Assembly (NCBI GenBank): GCA_947502265.1
Contig: CANMZB010000005.1
Coordinates: forward strand, 1 to 64,000
Source of the DNA: an uncultured Sulfitobacter sp.
GTDB taxonomy: Bacteria; Pseudomonadota; Alphaproteobacteria; Rhodobacterales; Rhodobacteraceae
Direction: 5' to 3'
Length of the DNA: 64,000 bases
Part shown: in pieces, positions 27,930-35,774 of the stretch
Position numbering within the stretch: position 1 is the stretch's first letter
Layout: each line of letters opens with the position of its first letter
The notes under the pieces: generated by a model
Databases searched by the model: none
Seen by the model: the letters and a program-made list of their open reading frames with translations, nothing else
What the model was told of the DNA's origin: nothing
Position numbers and translations under genes: made by a program

Positions 27930-29021
27930 TCAGAGGGCGCCATCCGCGCCAAGCTCGGCGCGAATTTCATCGGTATGTTCGCCGCGCGCGGGCGGCGTGC
28001 CCGCCACAACAGCACGGCCATCGAAACGCGGGGCCGGAGCGGTTTGCAACGGGCCGTCACCCTGCCAGATTCCCCGCGCTTTGCTCAGCGGATGGTTCAA
28101 CGCCTCGTCGGGGCTGAGGACCGGCGCGGCGCAGGCATCGGTGCCGGCAAAGACATCGGCCCAATGATCGCGCGGTCGGGTCGCGAAAAGATCAACCAGC
28201 CGCCCCATGGCCTGTGGCCAGCTTTCGGGATCGAACTGCGTTGCAAACGCCGGATCGTCGCGCAACCCCATAAGCTCAAGGAAAACCGCATAAAACTTCG
28301 GCTCCAGACATTGCACGCTGATAAAACCGCCATCAGCACAGGCATAGCAGCGGCTCCAGTGCGGGCCATCCAGAATGCTCGTGCCGCGCGTTGAATTCTG
28401 CGGTCCGCTCTGACGTAGTGTCATCAGCAGGTTCATCATATGGGCAGAGCCGTCGACAATCGCCGCATCCACCACCGTGCCTTTTCCGGTCGCGCGGGCG
28501 TTCAGAATTCCGGCCAGCATCCCGACGGTCAAGTACAGCGCACCACCGCCGATATCGCCGACCATCGTGGGCGGAGCGACCGGCGGGTGACCCGGCAAAG
28601 ACGCGAACCAAAGCGCCCCTGACAGACCGATATAGTTCATATCGTGACCCGCCATCGAAGCCATCGGTCCCTCCTGCCCCCAACCGGTCATGCGCCCGTA
28701 GACAAGCGCCGGTTTGATCTTGTGGCACACCTCGGGACCAAGCCCGAGTTTCTCCATCACGCCGGGGCGGAACCCTTCGACCAGACCATCCGCCGTGCCC
28801 AACAGCGCCTTGAGCGTTGCAACGTCGCCCGCATCCTTGAGGTCCAGCTCGATTGACCGTTTGCCGCGGTCAATCACAGGTGTCGTCGGCATTCCCGGCG
28901 TCGGGTTGCCGCCTTTGCGATGCACAACGATGACATCCGCACCCAGATCAGCCATGTGCATGGCCGCAAACGGAGCAGGTCCAACGCCCTCAATCTCGAT
29001 GATACGAATACCGTTCAGCAT
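27930..29021 (-). CDS. CaiB/BaiF family CoA transferase (possible alpha-methylacyl-CoA racemase)
   Basis: A 363-aa family III CoA-transferase-fold protein. The N-terminal block GIRIIEIEGVGPAPFAAMHMADLGADVI is followed by RGKRSIELDLKD, VEGFRPGVMEKLGLGPE, LVYGRMTGWGQEGP, the likely catalytic Asp region AGHDMNYIGLSG, and GGGALYLTVGMLAGI. The GPAPFAAM opening and overall pattern favour the racemase subgroup over true CoA transferases, but this is inference. The ATG at 29021 is the family start. A broken acyl-CoA dehydrogenase gene lies just downstream. Confidence 0.85.
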   Translation of the reverse strand: MLNGIRIIEIEGVGPAPFAAMHMADLGADVIVVHRKGGNPTPGMPTTPVIDRGKRSIELDLKDAGDVATLKALLGTADGLVEGFRPGVMEKLGLGPEVCHKIKPALVYGRMTGWGQEGPMASMAGHDMNYIGLSGALWFASLPGHPPVAPPTMVGDIGGGALYLTVGMLAGILNARATGKGTVVDAAIVDGSAHMMNLLMTLRQSGPQNSTRGTSILDGPHWSRCYACADGGFISVQCLEPKFYAVFLELMGLRDDPAFATQFDPESWPQAMGRLVDLFATRPRDHWADVFAGTDACAAPVLSPDEALNHPLSKARGIWQGDGPLQTAPAPRFDGRAVVAGTPPARGEHTDEIRAELGADGAL

Positions 29022-29130
29022 GGTATTATCCCTTCCCTGAACGCTTCGACAAAAAGGTGCCGGACCGTCCGTTGCTGTTGTCAGACTGACGCGATTAGCT
29101 GGTTTAATCGCCACCGTTCGCCACCGCGCC

Positions 29131-30243
29131 TTAACGCTGGGCCAGCGCCTCGTTCAGAACGGCGAGAACATCGGCCTTATCCACTTCACCAGTCACAAAC
29201 GCCTGTCCGATACCGCGCGCGAGAATGAAACGCAAGTGGCCGTCCACGACCTTTTTGTCCTGCCCCATCAACGTCATCAACCCGTCCGCATCGGGCAGAT
29301 CGCCCGCAATATCGCGCAGGTCCACCTTCATGCCCATGTCCTGCAGATGCGCCCGCACGCGGCTTGGTTCTTCTTGAGGGCACAGGCCCATCCGCGCCGA
29401 CAGCGTGAACGCCAGCGCACAGCCGATCGCAACCCCTTCGCCGTGCAGCAGCCTGTTGGAATAGCCCGTCGCGGCCTCAAGCGCATGGCAGAACGTATGG
29501 CCAAGATTCAGCAACGCGCGCTCGCCCTGTTCGGTTTCGTCGCGGGTGACGATATCGGCTTTCATCTGGACCGAGCGGCGCACCGCCTCGACGCGCGCGG
29601 CTTTGTCTCCTGCGGCCAACGCCGGTCCCTGCTCTTCGAGCCAGTCAAAGAATGCAGCATCGCCCAGCAACCCGTATTTCACAACCTCGCCATACCCCGC
29701 AAGAAAATCGCGCGGCTTCAACGTGCCAAGCACCGCCGTATCAGCCAGCACAAGGCTTGGCTGGTGGAACGCGCCCACAAGATTTTTGCCGTGGCGCGTG
29801 TTGATCCCCGTCTTGCCCCCGACCGAGCTGTCAACCTGCGCCAGCAAGGACGTGGGGATTTGCACAAAACGCACCCCGCGCCGCAGGATCGAGGCCGCAA
29901 ACCCGGCCAGATCGCCAATCACTCCGCCGCCCAAAGCCACCAAAATATCGCCGCGCTCGACCTGTTGGTCGAGAAGCCAGTCGATGCAGGTTTGCAGATG
30001 TGTCCAGCTTTTGGTCCCTTCGCCCGGTGGCAGCGACAGGGCCGTCATTTCGATCTGTTCGGTGGAAAGCCCTGCGCGCAGCGCTTCCAGATGCAGGCCA
30101 GCGACCGTTTCATCGCTGATCACAGCCACGCGTGGACGCCGCAGAAGCGGCGCGATCTGCGCGCCCGATTCGGACAAAAGGCCGGGGCCGATCTTTACAT
30201 CATAAGCACGCCCCGGCAGGGCGACATGGACAGTCTCACGCAT
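29131..30243 (-). CDS. aroB: 3-dehydroquinate synthase AroB
   Basis: A 370-aa enzyme, the second step of the shikimate pathway (DAHP to 3-dehydroquinate, NAD and metal dependent). It shows LPPGEGTKSW, ALGGGVIGDLAGFAA, RGVRFVQIPTSLLAQVDSSV, GGKTGINTRHGKNLVGAFHQP and ALLNLGHTFCHALEA. The ATG at 30243 overlaps the end of aroK by 8 bp, indicating coupling in an aroK-aroB pair. Confidence 0.97.
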   Translation of the reverse strand: MRETVHVALPGRAYDVKIGPGLLSESGAQIAPLLRRPRVAVISDETVAGLHLEALRAGLSTEQIEMTALSLPPGEGTKSWTHLQTCIDWLLDQQVERGDILVALGGGVIGDLAGFAASILRRGVRFVQIPTSLLAQVDSSVGGKTGINTRHGKNLVGAFHQPSLVLADTAVLGTLKPRDFLAGYGEVVKYGLLGDAAFFDWLEEQGPALAAGDKAARVEAVRRSVQMKADIVTRDETEQGERALLNLGHTFCHALEAATGYSNRLLHGEGVAIGCALAFTLSARMGLCPQEEPSRVRAHLQDMGMKVDLRDIAGDLPDADGLMTLMGQDKKVVDGHLRFILARGIGQAFVTGEVDKADVLAVLNEALAQR

Positions 30244-30832
30244 CGGTTTTCTCCAGCACATCAGGCCGCGTCAGCAGCGTTTCGATCACACGGGTTGCCA
30301 TCGCATCGACCGACAATTCGGCGGCACAGTGTACCGACAATCCCGCGCGTTGATAAAACGGTCTGCGCGTCTCGAACAGCGCGGCAAGGGTCGCGCGCGG
30401 ATCGGCGGTGCGCAGCAAGGGGCGCGTGTCTTTGTGCCTCACCCGGCTCCACAGCAGATCAAGGTCGGCATCCAGCCACAACGCCACACCTTTTTGCGCG
30501 ATATTGTCGCGATTCACCTCGGCCAGATAGACGCCCCCGCCAGTTGACAGAATCCCGATCTGGGTATCAAGCAGGCGACTGACGACCTCCGCTTCGCGCT
30601 TGCGAAAAAACGTCTCGCCATCGCGTTGGAAAATCTCCGGTACGGACAGGTTTGCCGCCGCTTCGATTTCGGCATCGCTGTCAAGAAAGGGCACATCCAG
30701 CTTCAAGGCAACAGCGCGCCCCACTGCCGTCTTGCCAGCACCCATCATCCCCACCAGCGCCACCGTCTTTTTCAGACGGTAGTGTCCTTGCGGTCGGCGG
30801 ATGTCAGCCGTGGTTTGCTCTATTTCACTCAT
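30236..30832 (-). CDS. aroK: Shikimate kinase AroK
   Basis: A 198-aa P-loop kinase that phosphorylates shikimate. Walker A is VGMMGAGKTAVGRAVA. The shikimate-site residues are in DSDAEIEAAANLSVPEIF and FFRKREAEVVSRLL, followed by LSTGGGVYLAEVNRDNI, and RPLLRTADPRATLAALFETR forms the lid. The ATG at 30832 gives a short N-terminal extension before the P-loop. It is divergent from the 50-aa ORF at 30910. Confidence 0.96.
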   Translation of the reverse strand: MSEIEQTTADIRRPQGHYRLKKTVALVGMMGAGKTAVGRAVALKLDVPFLDSDAEIEAAANLSVPEIFQRDGETFFRKREAEVVSRLLDTQIGILSTGGGVYLAEVNRDNIAQKGVALWLDADLDLLWSRVRHKDTRPLLRTADPRATLAALFETRRPFYQRAGLSVHCAAELSVDAMATRVIETLLTRPDVLEKTDA

Positions 30833-30909
30833 CTTTGCTTGAATGACGTGATCTTGCCGAAAAGGCCATATATAGTTTAGAAAAACTCGGGCAAAAAAGG
30901 CAGGCACTT

Positions 30910-31062
30910 ATGTTGGGAAAACTCTTCAAGCTTCTGGTAATCCTACTGGTTCTCGGATTTATCGGACTTGTGGGCTTTGCCTATATTGCGCCGTTTCTGG
31001 GCGTGGACTTTGCGCCGCCGAAAAACGAGATTCGGATGCCAGTTACCTTGCAGGATCAGTGA
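30910..31062 (+). CDS. Small single-pass membrane protein, 50 aa
   Basis: The ATG at 30910 opens a 50-codon frame ending in TGA 31060-31062. A short charged start (MLGKLFKLL) runs into one strong hydrophobic helix (VILLVLGFIGLVGFAYIAPFL). A polar tail (APPKNEIRMPVTLQDQ) follows. The next gene begins 4 bp later, so it looks like the first gene of an operon with the 529-aa protein and xerD. Function is unknown; a membrane anchor or signal-anchor microprotein is plausible. Confidence 0.6.
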   Translation: MLGKLFKLLVILLVLGFIGLVGFAYIAPFLGVDFAPPKNEIRMPVTLQDQ

Positions 31063-31066
31063 CCGG

Positions 31067-32656
31067 ATGCGCGGCTGGCACTATTTGACCGTCCCTGCCG
31101 CCTTGATGAGCGTTCTTTTGCCGTTTGGCGTAGAGGCGCAAGGAAGAACGGCGACGCCTCTCTCTGCGATTGACTGGCTCGACAATCCCGCGCCGCTGGC
31201 GCGCCTGCCCCGTGCGCCGTTAATAGGGATACCTCTTCCAAAGAAAATCGACGAACCCTCGGTTGCAATCACAGGAACCGCGCCACAGGTCACCACCCGC
31301 CCGCTGGGTCAGGGCGCACCGCGGACCGTGGGGTTGGTCCCTGCGGCGATGACAGGCATTGCCCCCGATTTATGGCGCGCCAGCAACATTGACGATCTGG
31401 TCCGTCTGATCGGCAATTTGCCGGATCTGGATGTGCCGGCGGCCAATGCGCTTTTGTTTACCGTGCTTCTGGCCAATGCCACTGTCATGGGGGACGACGC
31501 GCAAGATGCGCTGACGCGGGCGCGGGTGGAGAAACTGATGCGGCTTGGCGCTGTTGATCCGGCCCTTGCCTTGATCGAACAGGCAGGCGCGATAAGCGAT
31601 CCCGCGCTGTTCGACCTCTGGGCCGATCTGAGCCTCCTTGCAGGCACCGAAGACACCGTTTGCGCCACCCTCACGCGCGCGCCCTACCTCAACCGCGACA
31701 TCGGCTTGCGAATCTTCTGCGCCGCGCGGGGGGGAGATTGGGACATCGCCGCCCTGACATTCGGCTCTGCCAAAGCACTGGCGCTGCTCCCGCGTGAGAC
31801 GCTTGATGTGCTTGACCGTTTTCTCCATCCCGACCTGTTCGAGGATGCGGCCCCCCTGCCCGCACCGCGCCGGATGGACCCGCTGACATTCCGTCTGTTC
31901 GAGACGATTGGCGAACCTTTGCCCACCGGTCCCTTGCCGCGCGCCTATGCTGTGGCCGATCTGCGCGATCTGATTGGTTGGAAATCCCAGTTGCAGGCCG
32001 CAGAGCGGCTGACCCGCGCAGGCGCTTTGCCCGACAACAGATTGCTTGGCCTGTATACCGACCGCAAACCGGCAGCGTCCGGCGGGATCTGGGACCGGGT
32101 CCAGGCCGTGCAACGCTTTGATGTGGCCTTGTCCACCGGCAGCCCCGATGCGATCGCCAAGACCCTTGCACCCGCGTGGCGCGCGATGCAGGAAGCGGGC
32201 CTCGAAGTGAGCTTTTCCGCCGCGTTTTACGACCGGTTGGCCAGCATCACGCTGAACGGAACGGCGCAGCAGATGCAGCTTGAGATGGGGCTGTTGTCGC
32301 CGGACTACGAAGTGGTAGCGGCGCAGGTCCAAACCGGCGTGTCTTTGGGCGCGGATATGGATGTCATTCTGGCCACGGCGGCCGGTACAGCAGCGGCCAC
32401 GCCCCCCAAAGATGCGCAGCCGCGTGCGATCCATGATGCTTTTGCGGGGGCTACCGCGCGCGCCGATCTTGTGGAAATGACCCGCACCGGCAAGCTGGGC
32501 GAGGCGTTATTGCGCACGCTGGGTGATCTGCGTGCGGGTGCGCACGGCGATAGCACCGCCTTGCGCAGTGCGCTGGGAACCCTGCGTGAGTTGGGGCTGG
32601 AGGACACGGCACGCCGCGCAGCGCTTCAGATCCTGCTGACAAAGGTTGCACAATGA
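31067..32656 (+). CDS. Secreted or periplasmic protein of unknown function (529 aa)
   Basis: It starts with a signal-peptide-like segment (residues 1 to about 25, MRGWHYLTVPAALMSVLLPF ... EAQG). A Pro-rich stretch follows, then a long alanine- and leucine-rich helical region with no catalytic motif I recognise. The pattern resembles helical-repeat scaffold proteins. The stop overlaps the xerD start in ATGA, so the two are probably co-translated. A link to envelope or division processes through xerD is only inferred from position. Confidence 0.8.
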   Translation: MRGWHYLTVPAALMSVLLPFGVEAQGRTATPLSAIDWLDNPAPLARLPRAPLIGIPLPKKIDEPSVAITGTAPQVTTRPLGQGAPRTVGLVPAAMTGIAPDLWRASNIDDLVRLIGNLPDLDVPAANALLFTVLLANATVMGDDAQDALTRARVEKLMRLGAVDPALALIEQAGAISDPALFDLWADLSLLAGTEDTVCATLTRAPYLNRDIGLRIFCAARGGDWDIAALTFGSAKALALLPRETLDVLDRFLHPDLFEDAAPLPAPRRMDPLTFRLFETIGEPLPTGPLPRAYAVADLRDLIGWKSQLQAAERLTRAGALPDNRLLGLYTDRKPAASGGIWDRVQAVQRFDVALSTGSPDAIAKTLAPAWRAMQEAGLEVSFSAAFYDRLASITLNGTAQQMQLEMGLLSPDYEVVAAQVQTGVSLGADMDVILATAAGTAAATPPKDAQPRAIHDAFAGATARADLVEMTRTGKLGEALLRTLGDLRAGAHGDSTALRSALGTLRELGLEDTARRAALQILLTKVAQ

Positions 32657-33612
32657 GCCCGCGCGCGCCCTCTTCGTGGATTTCTATGTTTCTGGAGGCA
32701 CAGGCCGCCGAGTTGGGGGCCGCCAACAATACGCTGTTGGCCTATGGCCGCGATCTGAAGGACTTTGACGGTTGGCTGGCGCGGCGCGGTGGCGATTTCG
32801 CCACCATTGCGCGCGCCGATGTCGAAGACTACCTCGTGTATTGCGATGCGCAGGGGCTTGCCAAATCGACCCGCGCGCGCCGCCTGTCCGCGATCAAACA
32901 GCTTTACCGTTTCGCTTTCGAGGAAGGGCTGCGCACCGACAATCCCGCCATCCAAATCAGCGGGCCGGGACAGGACAAACGACTGCCGAAAATCCTGTCG
33001 GTCGATGAGGTGGATCGCCTTTTGGAAGCGGCGCGCATCACCGGGCGCAGCGGTGACGACAAGGTCCGCAACACCTGCCTGATGGAGCTGCTTTATGCCA
33101 CCGGCATGCGCGTGACCGAGTTGGTCAGCCTGCCGGTCAGTGCGACACGCGGCGATCCGCGCCTGCTGCTCATTCTTGGCAAGGGTGGCAAGGAACGGAT
33201 GGTGCCGCTGTCGCCCGATGCGCGCGAAACGCTTGGCGTGTGGATCGGCCTGCGCGATGCAAGCGAGGCTGTGCGCGCCGAGAAAAAGCTGGCTCCGTCA
33301 AAATACCTTTTCCCGTCCCGCGCCAAACAAGGCCACCTTACGCGCCACCGGTTTTACCTGCTGATCAAGGAAATTGCCGTCGCCGCAGGTGTCGATCCGG
33401 CCAAAGTAACGCCACACACGCTGCGCCATGCCTTTGCCACGCATCTGCTGGCAGGCGGTGCGGATTTGCGCGCGATCCAGACGATGCTGGGCCATGCCGA
33501 TGTGGCCACCACCGAGATTTACACCCATGTCCTGGAGGCGCGCCTGTCCGAGCTGGTGCTGGAGCATCACCCCTTGGCGGAGTCGTCGCCCCGCAAGGAG
33601 TCCGGCAAATGA
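32653..33612 (+). CDS. xerD: Tyrosine recombinase XerD
   Basis: A 319-aa integrase-family recombinase that resolves chromosome dimers at dif with XerC and FtsK. The N-terminal SAM-like core-binding domain spans about 5-100. The catalytic domain carries Arg153 (TGMRVTELV), Lys177 (GKGGKER), His255 and Arg258 (HTLRHAFATHLL), His281 (GHADVATTEIYTH) and the nucleophile Tyr290. All catalytic residues are present. The last 46 bp overlap the end of the convergent metallophosphoesterase gene. Confidence 0.94.
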   Translation: MSPRAPSSWISMFLEAQAAELGAANNTLLAYGRDLKDFDGWLARRGGDFATIARADVEDYLVYCDAQGLAKSTRARRLSAIKQLYRFAFEEGLRTDNPAIQISGPGQDKRLPKILSVDEVDRLLEAARITGRSGDDKVRNTCLMELLYATGMRVTELVSLPVSATRGDPRLLLILGKGGKERMVPLSPDARETLGVWIGLRDASEAVRAEKKLAPSKYLFPSRAKQGHLTRHRFYLLIKEIAVAAGVDPAKVTPHTLRHAFATHLLAGGADLRAIQTMLGHADVATTEIYTHVLEARLSELVLEHHPLAESSPRKESGK

Positions 33613-34379
33613 TCCTGCGAAGGCCAATAGCCTGTTTCCAAAACCGATTGATAGACATCCGGCAGACCGGCATCGCGCATATCACGGATCGCGCTTTCTA
33701 CGTCATATGTAAGATGCTCGATGCGCATCTGCCCGCCGCTGAGCAGAGCAAAGCGTGTTTGGGGCGCGCCATCGTTCGGCGGCATCCCGATCACACCGGC
33801 GTTCATCCACGGGCCGCGCGCCGTCAGCCGTAGAAACGGCAGGCCGCAATGCCCCGCGATGATCGCATCCACAGGGCCGATATGGTCTTCCAATGCGGCC
33901 CACTCACGCGCGAAAACTGCGTCTTCATCGCTTTCCCAGATCAAGCGGGAGACATCCGTGCCGCCGCCATGAAGCACCCCGTAACGTTTCCCCGCGTGGT
34001 TAAAGCTCACGAAATCCGGTGCCTCGCCCAGCCACGCCTTTTGCTCCGCACTCAAAACCGATCGCGCATGGTCGAACCACGCGCTGCTCGACGTGTCGCA
34101 GACCGATCCCGGTTCAAACCCGCCATCCCCCGCATCAGTGGCGATCAGGATCTCGCAATTACCCGCAACAAGGGTGCAGCCAGAAGCGCGCAGTGCGTCG
34201 ACGCTCGCCCCTGGCGCGCCACAATAGGCCACGACGTCGCCCGTGCAAATCAGATGATCGGGGGCCACGTCCGCCTCGCGCGCCCGTTCAAACACTGCAT
34301 CCAGCGCCTGAAGGTTGGAATACGGACCGCCGAACAGCACAATATCGCCCTCCAGATCGCCCAAATCGCGATGTTTCAT
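33567..34379 (-). CDS. Metallophosphoesterase family protein
   Basis: A 270-aa protein of the calcineurin-like/YfcE-type class. It shows DIVLFGGPYSNLQALDAVF, HLICTGDVVAYCGAPG, LVAGNCEIL, FNHAGKRYGVLHGG and AIIAGHCGLPFLR. The usual GD.H.N motif is changed to GGPYSNL, with Gly-Pro-Tyr where a metal-binding Asp-x-His is normally found. The activity may therefore be altered. I chose the ATG at 34379. It overlaps xerD tail to tail. Confidence 0.8.
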   Translation of the reverse strand: MKHRDLGDLEGDIVLFGGPYSNLQALDAVFERAREADVAPDHLICTGDVVAYCGAPGASVDALRASGCTLVAGNCEILIATDAGDGGFEPGSVCDTSSSAWFDHARSVLSAEQKAWLGEAPDFVSFNHAGKRYGVLHGGGTDVSRLIWESDEDAVFAREWAALEDHIGPVDAIIAGHCGLPFLRLTARGPWMNAGVIGMPPNDGAPQTRFALLSGGQMRIEHLTYDVESAIRDMRDAGLPDVYQSVLETGYWPSQDHLPDSLRGDDSAKG

Positions 34380-34451
34380 ATCCTGCTCCACCTTGAATGC
34401 ATGCTGCGTTACGATCATAACACCGACATATCATGCTGAAAGGTTTCCCAC

Positions 34452-35774
34452 ATGGACATGCCGCAGGCAACGCCAGAAACGGCCATCTGGTTTTCTTCCG
34501 CGATCATCCTGCTTCTACTGGTTTTGTCGGGCTTCTTCTCGGGGTCCGAAACGGCCCTTACCGCCGCCTCGCGCGGCAAGCTTAGGGCGCAGGCCGACAA
34601 AGGATCGCGCGGCGCACAGCGCGCACTGGCGATCACCGAAGATAACGAGCGGCTGATCGGGTCGGTCCTGCTTGGCAACAACCTTGTGAATATCCTCGCG
34701 GCGGCGCTGGCGACATCTCTTTTCACCTCCCTGTTCGGTGAAAGCGGCGTTGCGCTGGCCACGCTGGTGATGACGGTTCTGGTGCTTGTCTTTGCCGAAG
34801 TGCTGCCGAAAACCTACGCGATCACCAATGCCGAACGTGCGGCGGCACTGGTGTCGCGCCCCATCGGGATTGTGGTGCTTGTGTTTTCGCCGGTGGTTGC
34901 GGCGGTGCGGTTTCTGGTGCAGGGCATTTTGCGACTGTTGGGCGTTGCGGTGGATCCCGACAGCAACATTCTGGCCGTCCGCGAGGAAATCGCGGGCGCG
35001 TTGCAGTTGGGCCATTCCGAAGGTGTCGTGGAAAAAGAAGACCGCGACCGCATTCTTGGCGCCCTTGATCTGCGCGAACGCGACGTGGAAGAAATCATGC
35101 TTCACCGTTCCGGCATCGAGATGATCGACGCCTCCAACGCGCCGGATGAAATTCTGGCACAATGCCTGCGCTCCAGTCATTCGCGTCTGCCGCTGTTTCG
35201 CGACGATCCCGAGAACATCGTGGGTGTGATCCACGTCAAGGATCTGTTGCGCGCCATGTACAAGCTGATCGGCGATTCCGAAGGTGAAGCAGGCGCTCTC
35301 AAAGATTTCGATGTTTCGAAGGTGGCAAAGGAGCCTTATTTCGTTCCCGAAACCTCGACGCTGGATGAACAGATGCGCCAGTTTTTGCACCGGCGCACCC
35401 ATTTTGCCCTGGTGGTGGATGAATACGGCTCGTTACAGGGGTTGATCACGCTTGAAGACATTCTCGAAGAGATCGTTGGCGAAATTACCGACGAATTCGA
35501 CCCTCTCGCAGATCATCTGGTCAAAACCGCCGGTGACGGTCAGTTCATCGTGGACGGTGCCATGACCATCCGCGACCTCAACCGCGCGAACGACTGGAAC
35601 CTGCCCGACGATGAAGCCAACACCGTTGCCGGACTTGTGATTCACGAGGCGCAGATGATCCCGACCCGCGGGCAGGTGTTTTCTTTCCACGGGTTCCGCT
35701 TCGAGGTGACAGACCGGGTCGGCAACCGTGTCACGGAATTGAAAATCCGCAAGCTCGCCGACAGCGCAGATTAA
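34452..35774 (+). CDS. CorC/HlyC-family membrane protein with CBS domains
   Basis: A 440-aa protein. An N-terminal DUF21/CNNM transmembrane domain (residues 1 to about 180; LSGFFSGSETALTAASRGKL, LGNNLVNILAAALATSLF, VLPKTYAI) is followed by a CBS pair (about 200-330; DRILGALDLRERDVEEIMLHR, LVVDEYGSLQGLITLEDILE). A C-terminal CorC_HlyC domain (about 350-435) ends in ELKIRK. Family members are implicated in Mg2+/Co2+ transport. Its stop TAA shares a TTAA with the stop of the convergent downstream gene. Confidence 0.9.
   Translation: MDMPQATPETAIWFSSAIILLLLVLSGFFSGSETALTAASRGKLRAQADKGSRGAQRALAITEDNERLIGSVLLGNNLVNILAAALATSLFTSLFGESGVALATLVMTVLVLVFAEVLPKTYAITNAERAAALVSRPIGIVVLVFSPVVAAVRFLVQGILRLLGVAVDPDSNILAVREEIAGALQLGHSEGVVEKEDRDRILGALDLRERDVEEIMLHRSGIEMIDASNAPDEILAQCLRSSHSRLPLFRDDPENIVGVIHVKDLLRAMYKLIGDSEGEAGALKDFDVSKVAKEPYFVPETSTLDEQMRQFLHRRTHFALVVDEYGSLQGLITLEDILEEIVGEITDEFDPLADHLVKTAGDGQFIVDGAMTIRDLNRANDWNLPDDEANTVAGLVIHEAQMIPTRGQVFSFHGFRFEVTDRVGNRVTELKIRKLADSAD

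Noticed and set aside
29236-30582. 448-codon plus-strand open frame
   Set aside because: It is antisense to aroB and aroK, both of which have complete family motifs.
33131-33150. CTGCCGGTCAGTG in xerD resembling the tail of the hairpin elements
   Set aside because: It encodes the normal SLPVSA stretch of XerD, has no head or hairpin, and does not disturb the frame.
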